DNA from: Streptococcus mitis
GTDB taxonomy: Bacteria > Bacillota > Bacilli > Lactobacillales > Streptococcaceae
Length of the DNA stretch: 64,000 bases
Assembly: GCF_901542415.1 (NCBI RefSeq)
Contig: NZ_CABEHV010000004.1
Span: forward strand, 248,001 to 312,000
Reading direction: 5' to 3'
Part shown: positions 25,401 through 35,353 of the stretch, piece after piece
Layout: every line of letters starts with the position of its first letter
Position numbering within the stretch: the first letter of the stretch is position 1
Translations under genes and position numbers: made by a program
The notes under the pieces: model-generated
What the model was told of the DNA's origin: nothing
Databases searched by the model: none
What the model saw: the letters and a program-made list of their open reading frames with translations, nothing else

Positions 25401-27579
25401 AGAATTACCAAATGGCAAAACAATTACTGTTGATATTCCGGTTAATGTAACACCAGTTAAAGGTATCGAAACCCCAGTTACGAATACACCATTAACTCCA
25501 GAGGATTACACCAAGGGAATTACCATTCCAGAAGGTGGAAAAGTTACGAATGTTGAGAATATTCCAGACTTAACAACGCCAGGTAAGAAAACTCCAGTTA
25601 AAGTAACGGTAGAATTACCAAATGGCAAAACAATTACTGTTGATATTCCGGTTAATGTAACACCAGTTAAAGGTATCGAAACCCCAGTTACGAATACACC
25701 ATTAACTCCAGAGGATTACACTAAGGGAATTACCATTCCAGAAGGCGGTAAAGTTACGAATGTAGAAAACGTTCCAGACTTAACAACACCAGGTAAGAAA
25801 ACTCCAGTTAAAGTAACGGTAGAATTACCAAATGGCAAAACAATTACCGTTGATGTTCCGGTTAATGTAACACCAGTTAAAGGTATCGAAACCCCAGTTA
25901 CGAATACACCATTAACTCCAGAGAATTACACCAAGGGAATTACCATTCCAGAAGGTGGTAAGGTAACGAATGTAGAAAATGTTCCAGACTTAACAACGCC
26001 AGGTAAGAAAACTCCAGTTAAAGTAACGGTAGAATTACCAAATGGCAAAACAATTACTGTTGATATTCCGGTTAATGTAACACCAGTTAAAGGTATCGAA
26101 ACCCCAGTTACGAATACACCATTAACTCCAGAGGATTACACCAAGGGAATTGCCATTCCAGAAGGTGGCAAGGTAACGAATGTTGAGAATATTCCAGACT
26201 TAACAACGCCAGGTAAGAAAACTCCAGTTAAAGTAACGGTAGAATTACCAAATGGCAAAACAATTACTGTTGATATTCCGGTTAATGTAACACCAGTTAA
26301 AGGTATCGAAACCCCAGTTACGAATACACCATTAACTCCAGAGAATTACACCAAGGGAATTACCATTCCAGAAGGTGGTAAGGTAACGAATGTAGAAAAT
26401 GTTCCAGACTTAACAACGCCAGGTAAGAAAACTCCAGTTAAAGTAACGGTAGAATTACCAAATGGCAAAACAATTACCGTTGAAGTTCCGGTTAATGTAA
26501 CGCCAGCTACTGGAATTGAAACACCTGTAACAGATACACCATTAACTCCAGAGGATATTGAAAAACATGTGAAAGTTCCTGAAGGTGGAAAAATTATTGG
26601 AGTAGGTGAAATTCCAAAAGTAAATACTCCAGGAGATAAAGGTACTGTCAAAGTTAAAATTGAACTTCCTAATGGTAAACAAATCGAAGTTGAAGTTCCT
26701 GTCAAAGTAACTCCAATTAAAGATATTGTGAAGAAATTGGGGGATCCAATTACAAATGATGATGTTGAAAAACATATTCAAATACCAGAAGGTGGAAAAA
26801 TCATTAGTATCGGCGATAAGCCATCTACAGATGTACCGGGAGAAAGACCAAGTGTTCCAGTAGTAATCGAATTACCTGGAGGTAAACGAGTAACCGTTAA
26901 AGTCCCTGTTATTGTTACTCCAAAAACAACTCCTGTAGTGGTTGAGGTAGGAACACCGATTACAGAGGATATGGTGAAAAAACATGTTGACCTTCCAGAA
27001 GGATGGAAGATTACTAAAGTTGGAGAAATTCCAAAAACGAATACACCAGGAGATAAACCATCTGTAACTGTTGAGATTGAGTTACCGGATGGACGTAAAG
27101 TGACAGTAGAAGTTCCTGTGAAGGTGACTCCTAAATCTAATCATGGTAATAGTCACGGTAATAATGGTAGTTCAACAACTCATATCGTAACACGTTACCA
27201 AGATGGTGATGGTAAAGAAATTTCTCCAGAAGAAAATGGTAGCCATGGACCTAAGACTTTAGAAGGTTATGAATATACTGGCACTAAGACAGATAAAAAT
27301 GGCAATGTGATTCATATCTATAAGAAAGTAGTTACCCCAACCCGTTCTGAGCAACCAAGCTCTCCAGAGACTCCTACAAGTCCAGAAAAACCAGTAGCTA
27401 CTCCAGTTCAGACAAGTTCTACAGATTCTAAACAAGTAGCCGTTGAAACAACCGTAGCCAATGACAAGAAGGAATTACCAAATACTGGTACAGAAGATAA
27501 GGCTGGTCTAGCTAGTCTTGGACTTCTTGGAATGTTGAGTGCATTCGGACTTGTAGCTCGTAAGAAAAAAGAAGACTAA
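19435..27579 (+). CDS. Giant YSIRK/LPXTG surface protein with Rib-like repeats (protein 2)
   Basis: This 2714-residue wall-anchored adhesin candidate is paralogous to protein 1. In order: signal peptide FSIRKVSFGAAS (about 17-43); acidic linker; helical FIVAR-like part (about 118-195); junction NQDPRNG ... GKGESGFR (about 202-220); a large head (about 225-750, with a beta-rich region around LPKGYYLELGKKGTKIAKEF that could be a carbohydrate-binding fold) unrelated to the head of protein 1; an Ig-like linker; nine Rib-like domains of about 70 residues in a 210-residue super-repeat (about 1020-1720); nine near-identical 70-residue repeats (about 1731-2360) and three diverged ones; a MucBP-like module (about 2583-2635); LPNTG at 2681 with helix and RKKKED tail. 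The base composition is AT-rich in the head and more even in the repeats. The ligand is unknown. Confidence 0.93.
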   Translation: MFYKGKHDREKQLRFSIRKVSFGAASVAIAAFMMFIGGGTVQADAIQSNDSSAASVSSNHQQKEYDKKTDNEDRVNTSNLKVSEATSENTESKDVISSTESFNNESRQEEKQFIKADTSKLELAVARVQALLEKTEVNEKTEEVIKSANEELAKAQDLLSNDKVIQGDIDKELSSLNNIDFILKSIPKASIEKKLEKEKENKNQDPRNGKAIPGKGESGFREAVSNSANTISKAIEGPTNNNKLGYGNNPQNGVFESAKEQFGDINFDDAVVSEKKVEKQWSRSTASTGGETKILGRITYKWKEKEITKADADTKNALNGWKIESGEKVTAIKPVDPTNFDTNRPSEFPPKPSKIYDLNGKIPRDNNEQPSDWHPLGVNAANQNYANGVNYSGVVGTHNLPKGYYLELGKKGTKIAKEFNVNGNSRLLLSAITGGAYGVMGTAGTGEKIRITVYDADTNKKISTIEDDNHAGMEESHISVPTGSGGNGDGWTEYRAIYETPKETKRIKVEIEALDDGTAIHNSFLKGDSNRNISVTDGYFVGAVNLTVGTGTEMTTNVKTNNKEGGYGDKKLYKSDQKGELEFTVNSVGGIRLYGHAETEIEVPKGVELDTEITAPKSDWIWFGNVPIHKNNISYDPVGRKLRIKYQTSQKNNGIGPYIGIGSNSNKNDGVRSFRVKFTTSPDYKGTATFKVRTFLPNGLQDAEENKVLNTADVTNENGKYRNTVSGVRNSENPNYYYNKTIYIDSTKPKAPTVETIHTDGVQGNSTNKNQERNLLISIPEEETGLTDPVREKKDVIENDKNNNNKDNQHKLADDEATTEVEKINHAIGGVTSITVTLPNGAKTIKLTKKGDEWYKDSEKLKKVDGKLVLPLTEDINLNEANNALSPDKRIKVTVQDKAGNDSDVAYANVLNEAPTLNVNKDVIYVPKTDVSNKVNTEKLLKQVSDTIVDGKAGIEVADLEDDRDNKETTKPNVSVIDDQVLDTSKPGVYTVTLKATDSEGKDSVEKNDDTDKFDVVVVEGIPQIVSVSDNNIQPDVLKNIDKSQFPDDATFEYKEEVNTSEAGDKNVTVVVKDKAGNKLVEVPATVRVVESYPQYVPVNKEGISPKDSIDPSKFPEGTTFEYKEKPNTGSTGDKDVTVVAKLGTEIVAEIPAKIVVVDSKTQYVAENKENTQPDASKSVDEENYPEGSKFKFKEPVETSKAGDKETTVVVTDKDGNPLVEVPATVVVAKGYPQIVPVSEGNEQPSVKDSIDPDQYPEGSTFEYKEEVNTSEAGDKNVTVVVKDKAGNKLVEVPATVRVVESYPQYVPVNKEGISPKDSIDPSKFPEGTTFEYKEKPNTGSTGDKDVTVVAKLGTEIVAEIPAKIVVVDSKTQYVAENKENTQPDASKSVDEENYPEGSKFKFKEPVETSKAGDKETTVVVTDKDGNPLVEVPATVVVAKGYPQIVPVSEGNEQPSVKDSIDPDQYPEGSTFEYKEEVNTSEAGDKNVTVVVKDKAGNKLVEVPATVRVVESYPQYVPVNKEGISPKDSIDPSKFPEGTTFEYKEKPNTGSTGDKDVTVVAKLGTEIVAEIPAKIVVVDSKTQYVPVDKSNKQPDASKSIDPEQYPDGVTFKYKTPVDTTTPGEKDVIVEAKDGEDKLVEVPAKVKVVEGKEQLIPVNPTEKPQARDSITPSDYPEGSTFEYKVPDGQTEPFDATTVGDKLVTVVVKDKNGNVLVEVPATIKVVEAKPKPIETPVTNTPLTKDDIAKYVKVPEGGKVTNVENVPDLITPGKKTPVKVTVTLPNGKTTTVEVPVNVTPVKGIETPVTKTPLIPDDYTKGITIPEGGKVTNVENIPDLTTPGKKDPVKVTVELPNGKTITVDVPVNVTPVKGIETPVTNTPLTPEDYTKGITIPEGGKVTNVENVPDLTTPGKKTPVKVTVELPNGKTITVDVPVNVTPVKGIETPVTNTPLTPENYTKGITIPEGGKVTNVENVPDLTTPGKKTPVKVTVELPNGKTITVDIPVNVTPVKGIETPVTNTPLTPEDYTKGITIPEGGKVTNVENIPDLTTPGKKTPVKVTVELPNGKTITVDIPVNVTPVKGIETPVTNTPLTPEDYTKGITIPEGGKVTNVENVPDLTTPGKKTPVKVTVELPNGKTITVDVPVNVTPVKGIETPVTNTPLTPENYTKGITIPEGGKVTNVENVPDLTTPGKKTPVKVTVELPNGKTITVDIPVNVTPVKGIETPVTNTPLTPEDYTKGIAIPEGGKVTNVENIPDLTTPGKKTPVKVTVELPNGKTITVDIPVNVTPVKGIETPVTNTPLTPENYTKGITIPEGGKVTNVENVPDLTTPGKKTPVKVTVELPNGKTITVEVPVNVTPATGIETPVTDTPLTPEDIEKHVKVPEGGKIIGVGEIPKVNTPGDKGTVKVKIELPNGKQIEVEVPVKVTPIKDIVKKLGDPITNDDVEKHIQIPEGGKIISIGDKPSTDVPGERPSVPVVIELPGGKRVTVKVPVIVTPKTTPVVVEVGTPITEDMVKKHVDLPEGWKITKVGEIPKTNTPGDKPSVTVEIELPDGRKVTVEVPVKVTPKSNHGNSHGNNGSSTTHIVTRYQDGDGKEISPEENGSHGPKTLEGYEYTGTKTDKNGNVIHIYKKVVTPTRSEQPSSPETPTSPEKPVATPVQTSSTDSKQVAVETTVANDKKELPNTGTEDKAGLASLGLLGMLSAFGLVARKKKED
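22591..24187 (+). repeat. 630-bp near-perfect higher-order tandem repeat
   Basis: Copies begin at 22591, 23221 and 23851 (the third is truncated near 24187). Each copy holds three 70-residue Rib-like domains that differ from one another, while the 630-bp copies differ by only a few bases. Confidence 0.92.
24625..26514 (+). repeat. Nine tandem 210-bp Rib-type repeats in protein 2
   Basis: Units begin at 24625 and then every 210 bp to 26305. Units 3-5 (25045-25674) and 6-8 (25675-26304) form a second 630-bp super-repeat: unit 3 equals unit 6, unit 4 equals unit 7, and unit 5 and unit 8 differ at about four bases. Confidence 0.92.
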
Positions 27580-27611
27580 GAAAGATCCTTCCTTTCTAAG
27601 GTTCAATAGAA

Positions 27612-27649
27612 AAATAGACTGAGGTGAAAACTTCAGTCTATTTCTTTTT
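27612..27649 (+). terminator. Terminator of the protein 2 gene
   Basis: A 14-bp stem (aaatagactgaggt with acttcagtctattt) with a GAAA loop is followed by ctttttg. Confidence 0.85.
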
Positions 27650-27654
27650 GCACC

Positions 27655-27684
27655 AAAAAATCCCCTGGCAAGTACCAGAGGATA
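27655..27684 (-). terminator. Terminator of lysS
   Basis: Read on the minus strand, tcctctgg pairs with ccagggga and is followed by six T. It stands just after the lysS stop and converges with the terminator of the surface-protein gene. Confidence 0.8.
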
Positions 27685-27690
27685 AGAGTA

Positions 27691-29190
<1,500 letters not shown>

Positions 29191-29285
29191 CTAGTTTTAC
29201 TCAAAATTGAATACGATGAGTCATTTTTTGCGATACTCCCATTTTATCATAAATAGCCAAGAAATTCACGGATAATCTTTCAAAA

Positions 29286-29317
29286 CTAAAAAGAACTTGA
29301 CGATAAAATCAAGTTCT
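29286..29317 (-). terminator. Terminator after the histidine phosphatase operon
   Basis: On the minus strand, a perfect 9-bp stem agaacttga/tcaagttct is followed by a short T run directly after the phosphatase stop. Confidence 0.8.
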
Positions 29318-29318
29318 G

Positions 29319-29936
29319 TTATTGATAGGAAGTATCATTCCAAGTATCGAGAGTAAATGTTTCAAAATCATGGGTTTCTAAGATGGTCAGGCTGGCATTT
29401 GCTAGACCGCCGTCTTTACGAAGAAGAGGCTCTTTATAACCTAGAAGAGTACGAAGACTAGCAGTAAGATTAGCGCCGTGACCGACAATTAGAATACGCT
29501 CAGCCGGACTATCTTTGAGTGATTTGATAAATTGGATGGTCCGTTGAGTTGTGCTATAGAGGGATTCGGCTCCGAACATTTGAGTGTCAAACTTGGCAAG
29601 ATTCGTACGGAAAGCTTTGATTTGTTGTGGGTAAATAGCTTCCAAGGTTGCAATCTTTAAACCTTCTAATTTCCCCAGCTGCCATTCACGGAGATTAGGA
29701 ACACTTTCTAAAGGACAGGACGTCTGGAGTTGACTTTGGATAATTTCAGCAGATTTAACAGCTCGAGGTAAATCACTTGCATAAATCTGATCAAAAGGAA
29801 TATCCTTGAGATACTGGCCGAGTTTTTTGAGGGTGTCAATGGATTCAGGAAGTAGGGGAGAATCGCCACTAGCACCTTGAAAGCGTCCTTCCTGATTCCA
29901 GACGGTGCGGCCGTGGCGGACAAAGTAGAGTTTCAT
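29319..29936 (-). CDS. Histidine phosphatase family protein (phosphoglycerate mutase-like)
   Basis: This 205-residue cytoplasmic enzyme has the catalytic RHG signature (YFVRHGRTVWNQEGRFQG, His about 8) and the second catalytic histidine in VGHGANL (about 150). The acid residue is in AESLYSTTQRTIQF. Such small members dephosphorylate sugar phosphates, nucleotides or cofactors. The exact substrate is not shown. It is the last gene of a three-gene operon; its ATG overlaps the stop of ybaK by 1 nt (TAATG). Confidence 0.9.
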   Translation of the reverse strand: MKLYFVRHGRTVWNQEGRFQGASGDSPLLPESIDTLKKLGQYLKDIPFDQIYASDLPRAVKSAEIIQSQLQTSCPLESVPNLREWQLGKLEGLKIATLEAIYPQQIKAFRTNLAKFDTQMFGAESLYSTTQRTIQFIKSLKDSPAERILIVGHGANLTASLRTLLGYKEPLLRKDGGLANASLTILETHDFETFTLDTWNDTSYQ

Positions 29937-30418
29937 TAATTGCTGTCCTCCAAAATATCTGCAAAGTCAGCCTTTACAAAGCTAGCCAAGTCTTGTGGTG
30001 CGACGATAATGCTGTGACCAACTTCGCCAGCAGAGACAATCATTTGATCCAAATCTAGAGCAATTTTATCGATAAAAATGGGATAATTGTGTTTCTGACG
30101 AATGCCGACAGGATTATTGGCTCCATGAATGTAACCAGTTGTTTTTTCCAAGTCCTTTTGTGGAATCATACTCACTTTTTTATTGCCAGAAATTTTGGCT
30201 AGTTTCTTTTCCGACAAGTGTTGGGTGATAGGGACAATTCCGATAATCGGTCCTGTTTTATCTCCCAAAAGCGCCAAGGTTTTGAAAATCTGATCTCGTT
30301 CATAACCTTGAGGAAGTTCTCCTTCTAGGGCATTGATTTGAATCCCCTGATGTGGGATACCTGCTTTAGACAGAATTTGTTCTACCAATGTTTTTTTGAT
30401 TTTAACTTTTTTTGCCAT
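29936..30418 (-). CDS. ybaK: Cys-tRNA(Pro)/Cys-tRNA(Cys) deacylase YbaK/EbsC
   Basis: This 160-residue trans-editing enzyme removes cysteine mischarged on tRNA-Pro. The fold is the YbaK/aminoacyl-tRNA editing domain, with recognisable GYERDQIFKTLALLGD, the core lysine region and YIHGANNPVGIRQKHN. Its length is typical. It is translationally coupled on both sides: 1-nt overlap with the phosphatase downstream and with the DUF368 gene upstream. Confidence 0.93.
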   Translation of the reverse strand: MAKKVKIKKTLVEQILSKAGIPHQGIQINALEGELPQGYERDQIFKTLALLGDKTGPIIGIVPITQHLSEKKLAKISGNKKVSMIPQKDLEKTTGYIHGANNPVGIRQKHNYPIFIDKIALDLDQMIVSAGEVGHSIIVAPQDLASFVKADFADILEDSN

Positions 30419-31260
30419 TATTTATACTTATCCTCCAATTGGCTCATCCAAATACCAAGCCAGATTCCAAGTGCAAAGAAGAAGGCGATGATGACATACC
30501 CAACAAGAGAAATACCAGTGTATTGGATACTTTCAGCGTTTCCTGCATTTGGAATCAAGATCAAAAGAGTACTTGATAAGACGATTCCGATGATGAAATG
30601 ATAGACGCGTGAGTGGTAGTTGTTTAAGGCATAATCCATCAATTTTGAAAAAATAACGAGAGTTGCGCCTGCTCCGATTCCAATCGGAAAGAAGGTTCCC
30701 AAGAGGTCAAATGTTTTAAAACCAGTCAACATAGGAGCATAGAGACCCAAAATCAAAAGTAGATTTGATGGACTGAGGCCAGGAACTAATACGCCAAGAG
30801 CTAGCAGTGCACCAGCTAGGACGAAATTAAGAAAGCTGGCACTTAAGGTTCCAACGACAAAATTTAAGGCATAGAGTCCTAATCCAGAAATGATAAAGGT
30901 TATCCAGAACCAAGCCAAATCAATCTTGTCTCGGTCAGATTCTCGAGTTGATTCTTTGAGAAGGCTAGGAACTGTACCAATGATGGCACCCGCAAAGCTC
31001 CATAAGACAAAGACCTGATAATTTTCAAGCAGGTATTCAATCGGGTAGGAAAATAAGCCGATTCCCAGAAGCATACCGATGGCAACTGGAATAAAGTACA
31101 AAACATTTTCTTTAAAGTCTTTAAAGGGATGAGCCAGAAAACCAATCATTCGTTCATAAATTCCTAAGATTGCTGCTAGAACCCCTCCGGAAATTCCCGG
31201 TAAGATAAATCCAAGAGCAATGACAATCCCTTTAATAACACGTGCTAACCATGAGAGCAT
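30418..31260 (-). CDS. DUF368 domain membrane protein
   Basis: This 280-residue polytopic membrane protein has about eight to nine hydrophobic helices. The DUF368 hallmark motifs are present (GFILPGISGGVLAAILGIYE near residue 17 and the mirrored GVLVPGLSPSNLLLILGLY near 155), two related half-sites that suggest inverted duplication. DUF368 proteins have been linked to undecaprenyl-phosphate flipping (PopT) in other bacteria. Whether this streptococcal protein does so is an inference. It is the first gene of the DUF368-ybaK-phosphatase operon on the minus strand, with 1-nt overlap to the next gene. Confidence 0.9.
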   Translation of the reverse strand: MLSWLARVIKGIVIALGFILPGISGGVLAAILGIYERMIGFLAHPFKDFKENVLYFIPVAIGMLLGIGLFSYPIEYLLENYQVFVLWSFAGAIIGTVPSLLKESTRESDRDKIDLAWFWITFIISGLGLYALNFVVGTLSASFLNFVLAGALLALGVLVPGLSPSNLLLILGLYAPMLTGFKTFDLLGTFFPIGIGAGATLVIFSKLMDYALNNYHSRVYHFIIGIVLSSTLLILIPNAGNAESIQYTGISLVGYVIIAFFFALGIWLGIWMSQLEDKYK

Positions 31261-31324
31261 ATTTTTCCTCCAACTATTTCTATTTCAAAAAATCCTTACT
31301 ATATTGTATCACAATCAAACACAA

Positions 31325-31353
31325 AAATAAAAAGCAAATGATAAACAAATGCT
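31325..31353 (-). terminator. Probable terminator of the GH25 gene
   Basis: On the minus strand, aaaagca pairs with tgctttt across a 13-nt loop and is followed by T-rich sequence. The stem is short. Confidence 0.5.
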
Positions 31354-31354
31354 T

Positions 31355-32155
31355 TTAAGGTTTTAAAAAGAGTTTTCTAAAGGTTTCTTCTTTGTTCTTT
31401 AAGGCAGAGATAACGTTGATATCCAAATCGTGGTCAAAGCCAGCAATTTTTCCTTTAGAAGTGTACTGATGAATGTCGTAATCTAAATCAGTCTTAGGAG
31501 TTGCCTCGTAAAATCCTGAGTCAGAACCATAGGAAGGAATCCAAACAGAGGTAAACTTATCTGTATCAATACTGTGTTCTTCCATGAAGTAGACCCCAAC
31601 GTAGATTCCGATGTTTTTGGCACCTAGGGATTCTAGCTTTGCCCGAAAGGCTTCAACCCCATCGTTCATATTGGACATGGTTTTGTCTTCCACATCTAGC
31701 CAATAGTAGCTAGGGCTGTATGGAGATGAAGCGTTATAAAAAACTTCAGCAGCTTTTTCCATTTCCTGTACATTTTTTCCAGCTACATAGGCATAGACAC
31801 CAACTGGGACATTTCGTTTTTGAAACTCCGTGATATGGGTTTTAAAGGCCTTATCAACACCATTAACATAGGAAGCATCGTTCTCTTTGGACGTTTGAGC
31901 ACCACTATGGACGCGAACAATAGCTCCAGAAATGTTTTGGGAGAGAGTATCGTAATTAATTTCCTCAGGACGTTGCCAACCAGAAACATCAATTACCGGT
32001 TTATCTATATTGTGTAGCGCTTGTGTTTCTACTTGCGCGATATTTGACTTTGTTTTTACAGGATGGTCCTCAAAACGAGGGCGATTCAGGATTAAAATGA
32101 AAATTATAATCCCAAAAAAACCAAATAAAATAAGCGGATTAATTTTCTTTCTCAT
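31355..32155 (-). CDS. Membrane-anchored GH25-family lysozyme/muramidase
   Basis: This 266-residue protein has an uncleaved N-terminal transmembrane anchor (about 8-23, LILFGFFGIIIFILIL) and an extracellular glycoside hydrolase 25 domain. Catalytic-site phrases are visible: the first Asp in PVIDVSGWQ (about 57) and the DVE triad in YYWLDVEDKT (about 155). The family cleaves the MurNAc-GlcNAc bond of peptidoglycan. It has no choline-binding repeats, unlike secreted pneumococcal lysozymes. It lies divergent from glmU, and its promoter region shares the 155-bp gap. Confidence 0.88.
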   Translation of the reverse strand: MRKKINPLILFGFFGIIIFILILNRPRFEDHPVKTKSNIAQVETQALHNIDKPVIDVSGWQRPEEINYDTLSQNISGAIVRVHSGAQTSKENDASYVNGVDKAFKTHITEFQKRNVPVGVYAYVAGKNVQEMEKAAEVFYNASSPYSPSYYWLDVEDKTMSNMNDGVEAFRAKLESLGAKNIGIYVGVYFMEEHSIDTDKFTSVWIPSYGSDSGFYEATPKTDLDYDIHQYTSKGKIAGFDHDLDINVISALKNKEETFRKLFLKP

Positions 32156-32270
32156 ATCTCATAATTTTACCTTAAAAATGGAAAAAAATCAAAAAAAACA
32201 CTCAAAAAATGGGTTAAGGAAAGGACTTTAGAGCATTTTTTCATTCAAGAGCGCGGAATGATTTGAAATA

Positions 32271-32279
32271 TGGTATAAT
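32271..32279 (+). promoter_or_regulatory. glmU extended -10 promoter
   Basis: TGG followed by TATAAT (32274-32279) lies 31 bp before the glmU ATG. No good -35 is present. Confidence 0.6.
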
Positions 32280-32295
32280 AAAAGGGAATTTCTAG

Positions 32296-33690
<1,395 letters not shown>

Positions 33691-33699
33691 GAGCCTATC

Positions 33700-34245
33700 A
33701 TGGAATTTGAAGAAAAAACGCTTAGCCGAAAAGAAATCTATCAAGGACCAATATTTAAACTGGTCCAAGATCAGGTTGAATTACCAGAAGGCAAAGGAGT
33801 TGCCCAACGGGATTTGATTTTCCACAATGGGGCTGTCTGTGTTTTAGCAGTAACGGATGAACAAAAACTTATCTTGGTCAAGCAGTACCGCAAAGCTATC
33901 GAGGCTGTCTCTTACGAAATTCCAGCAGGAAAACTTGAAGTAGGAGAAAATACAGACCCTGTCGCAGCAGCCTTGCGTGAATTAGAGGAAGAAACAGCCT
34001 ATACAGGGAAGTTAGAACTCTTGTACGATTTTTACTCAGCCATTGGCTTCTGTAATGAAAAACTAAAACTATACCTAGCCAGCGATTTGACAAAGGTGGA
34101 AAATCCACGTCCGCAGGATGAAGATGAAACCTTGAAAGTCCTTGAAGTGAGCCTAGACGAAGCCAAGGAATTGATCCAATCAGGTCATATCTGCGATGCC
34201 AAGACAATTATGGCTGTTCAGTATTGGGAATTGCACAAAAAATAG
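33700..34245 (+). CDS. NUDIX hydrolase, ADP-ribose pyrophosphatase type
   Basis: This 181-residue cytoplasmic enzyme has a complete Nudix box ([20 protein letters not shown] then EETAY, about residues 84-108). The upstream [16 protein letters not shown] segment is characteristic of the ADP-ribose pyrophosphatase (NudF) branch, which turns ADP-ribose into AMP and ribose 5-phosphate. It lies 9 nt after glmU with a taggag Shine-Dalgarno overlapping the glmU stop region, so it is co-transcribed. Confidence 0.92.
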   Translation: MEFEEKTLSRKEIYQGPIFKLVQDQVELPEGKGVAQRDLIFHNGAVCVLAVTDEQKLILVKQYRKAIEAVSYEIPAGKLEVGENTDPVAAALRELEEETAYTGKLELLYDFYSAIGFCNEKLKLYLASDLTKVENPRPQDEDETLKVLEVSLDEAKELIQSGHICDAKTIMAVQYWELHKK

Positions 34246-34256
34246 AGGAGGTCAGT

Positions 34257-34568
34257 ATGGGTAAACCTTTATTAACGGATGAAATGATTGAAAGAGCTAA
34301 TAGAGGCGAAAAAATTTCAGGTCCTCCTTTGCTAGATGATGAGGAGACCAAGATTTTACCAACTTCATCTTCCCGTTTTGGTTATGCCAATCCTAAGGGG
34401 CATGGCTTTAGTCAGGAAACCTTGAAGATTCAGGTCGAACCGTCTATTCATAAAAGCCGTCGCATTGAAAATACCAAGAGAAATGTCTTCAATTCTAAGT
34501 TAAATAAAATCTTATTTGCAGTCATCTTTCTCTTGATTTTGCTTGTCTTAGCAATGAAACTGTTGTAA
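34257..34568 (+). CDS. macP: MacP, activator of class A penicillin-binding protein PBP2a
   Basis: This is a 103-residue protein with a cytoplasmic N-terminus and one C-terminal transmembrane helix (about 83-101, [16 protein letters not shown]). In S. pneumoniae MacP sits between the NUDIX gene and mtnN exactly as here. It localises at midcell, binds PBP2a and is phosphorylated by StkP near Thr32. The corresponding residue here is probably Thr31 in [12 protein letters not shown] 34257 is chosen because a perfect gaggagg (34245-34251) precedes it; an in-frame upstream codon at 34224 lies inside the NUDIX gene. Confidence 0.88.
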   Translation: MGKPLLTDEMIERANRGEKISGPPLLDDEETKILPTSSSRFGYANPKGHGFSQETLKIQVEPSIHKSRRIENTKRNVFNSKLNKILFAVIFLLILLVLAMKLL

Positions 34569-34584
34569 TAGAAAAGGAAACGAA

Positions 34585-35277
34585 ATGAAAATAGGAATTA
34601 TTGCGGCTATGCCAGAAGAACTGGCTTATCTGGTCCAGCATTTAGACAATGCCCAGGAGCAAGTTGTTTTAGGCAATACCTATCACACAGGAAGCATTGC
34701 CTCGCATGAAGTCGTTCTTGTAGAAAGTGGAATTGGTAAGGTCATGTCTGCTATGAGTGTGGCGATTTTGGCTGATCATTTTCAAGTGGATGCTCTTATC
34801 AATACGGGATCAGCTGGGGCAGTAGCAGAAGGCATTGCTGTTGGGGATGTTGTGATTGCTGACAAATTAGCCTATCATGATGTGGATGTCACAGCTTTTG
34901 GTTATGCTTATGGACAAATGGCGCAACAACCGCTTTATTTTGAATCAGACAAAACCTTTGTTGCTAAAATACAAGAGAGTTTATCTCAATTGGACCAAAA
35001 CTGGCACCTTGGTTTAATTGCTACAGGAGATAGTTTTGTTGCAGGAAATGACAAGATAGAAGCGATTAAGTCTCATTTCCCAGAAGTTTTAGCCGTTGAG
35101 ATGGAGGGGGCTGCTATTGCACAGGCAGCGCATGCTCTTAATCTTCCAGTCTTGGTTATCCGAGCTATGAGTGATAATGCCAACCATGAAGCAAACATCT
35201 CTTTTGATGAGTTTATTATCGAAGCTGGACGTCGCTCGGCCCAAGTCTTATTAGCCTTTTTGAAGGCCTTAGATTAA
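34585..35277 (+). CDS. mtnN: 5'-methylthioadenosine/S-adenosylhomocysteine nucleosidase
   Basis: This 230-residue enzyme (Pfs) cleaves adenine from MTA and SAH and feeds the LuxS pathway and AI-2 formation. Recognisable sites are IGIIAAMPEEL (catalytic Glu about 12), NTGSAGAV, the substrate segment VEMEGAAIAQAAH (about 172) and RAMSDNAN with the catalytic Asp (about 197). Its length is normal. It follows macP by 16 nt and closes the glmU operon. Confidence 0.96.
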   Translation: MKIGIIAAMPEELAYLVQHLDNAQEQVVLGNTYHTGSIASHEVVLVESGIGKVMSAMSVAILADHFQVDALINTGSAGAVAEGIAVGDVVIADKLAYHDVDVTAFGYAYGQMAQQPLYFESDKTFVAKIQESLSQLDQNWHLGLIATGDSFVAGNDKIEAIKSHFPEVLAVEMEGAAIAQAAHALNLPVLVIRAMSDNANHEANISFDEFIIEAGRRSAQVLLAFLKALD

Positions 35278-35285
35278 GCGAAAAT

Positions 35286-35314
35286 TTGACAGTTTTTCTA
35301 GCTTATGATAAGAT
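35286..35314 (+). promoter_or_regulatory. rocS promoter
   Basis: A consensus -35 TTGACA (35286-35291), a 17-bp spacer and -10 TAAGAT (35309-35314) stand 40 bp before the start codon. Confidence 0.7.
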
Positions 35315-35353
35315 TTAAGTAAAGAAAAGCTAGAAAACGTTTCAGAGGATATT

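Noticed and set aside
24625..26514. Regular repeats considered as a CRISPR-like array.
   Set aside because: The 210-bp period has no short repeat/variable spacer pattern, is an exact multiple of three, and stays open in the adhesin reading frame.
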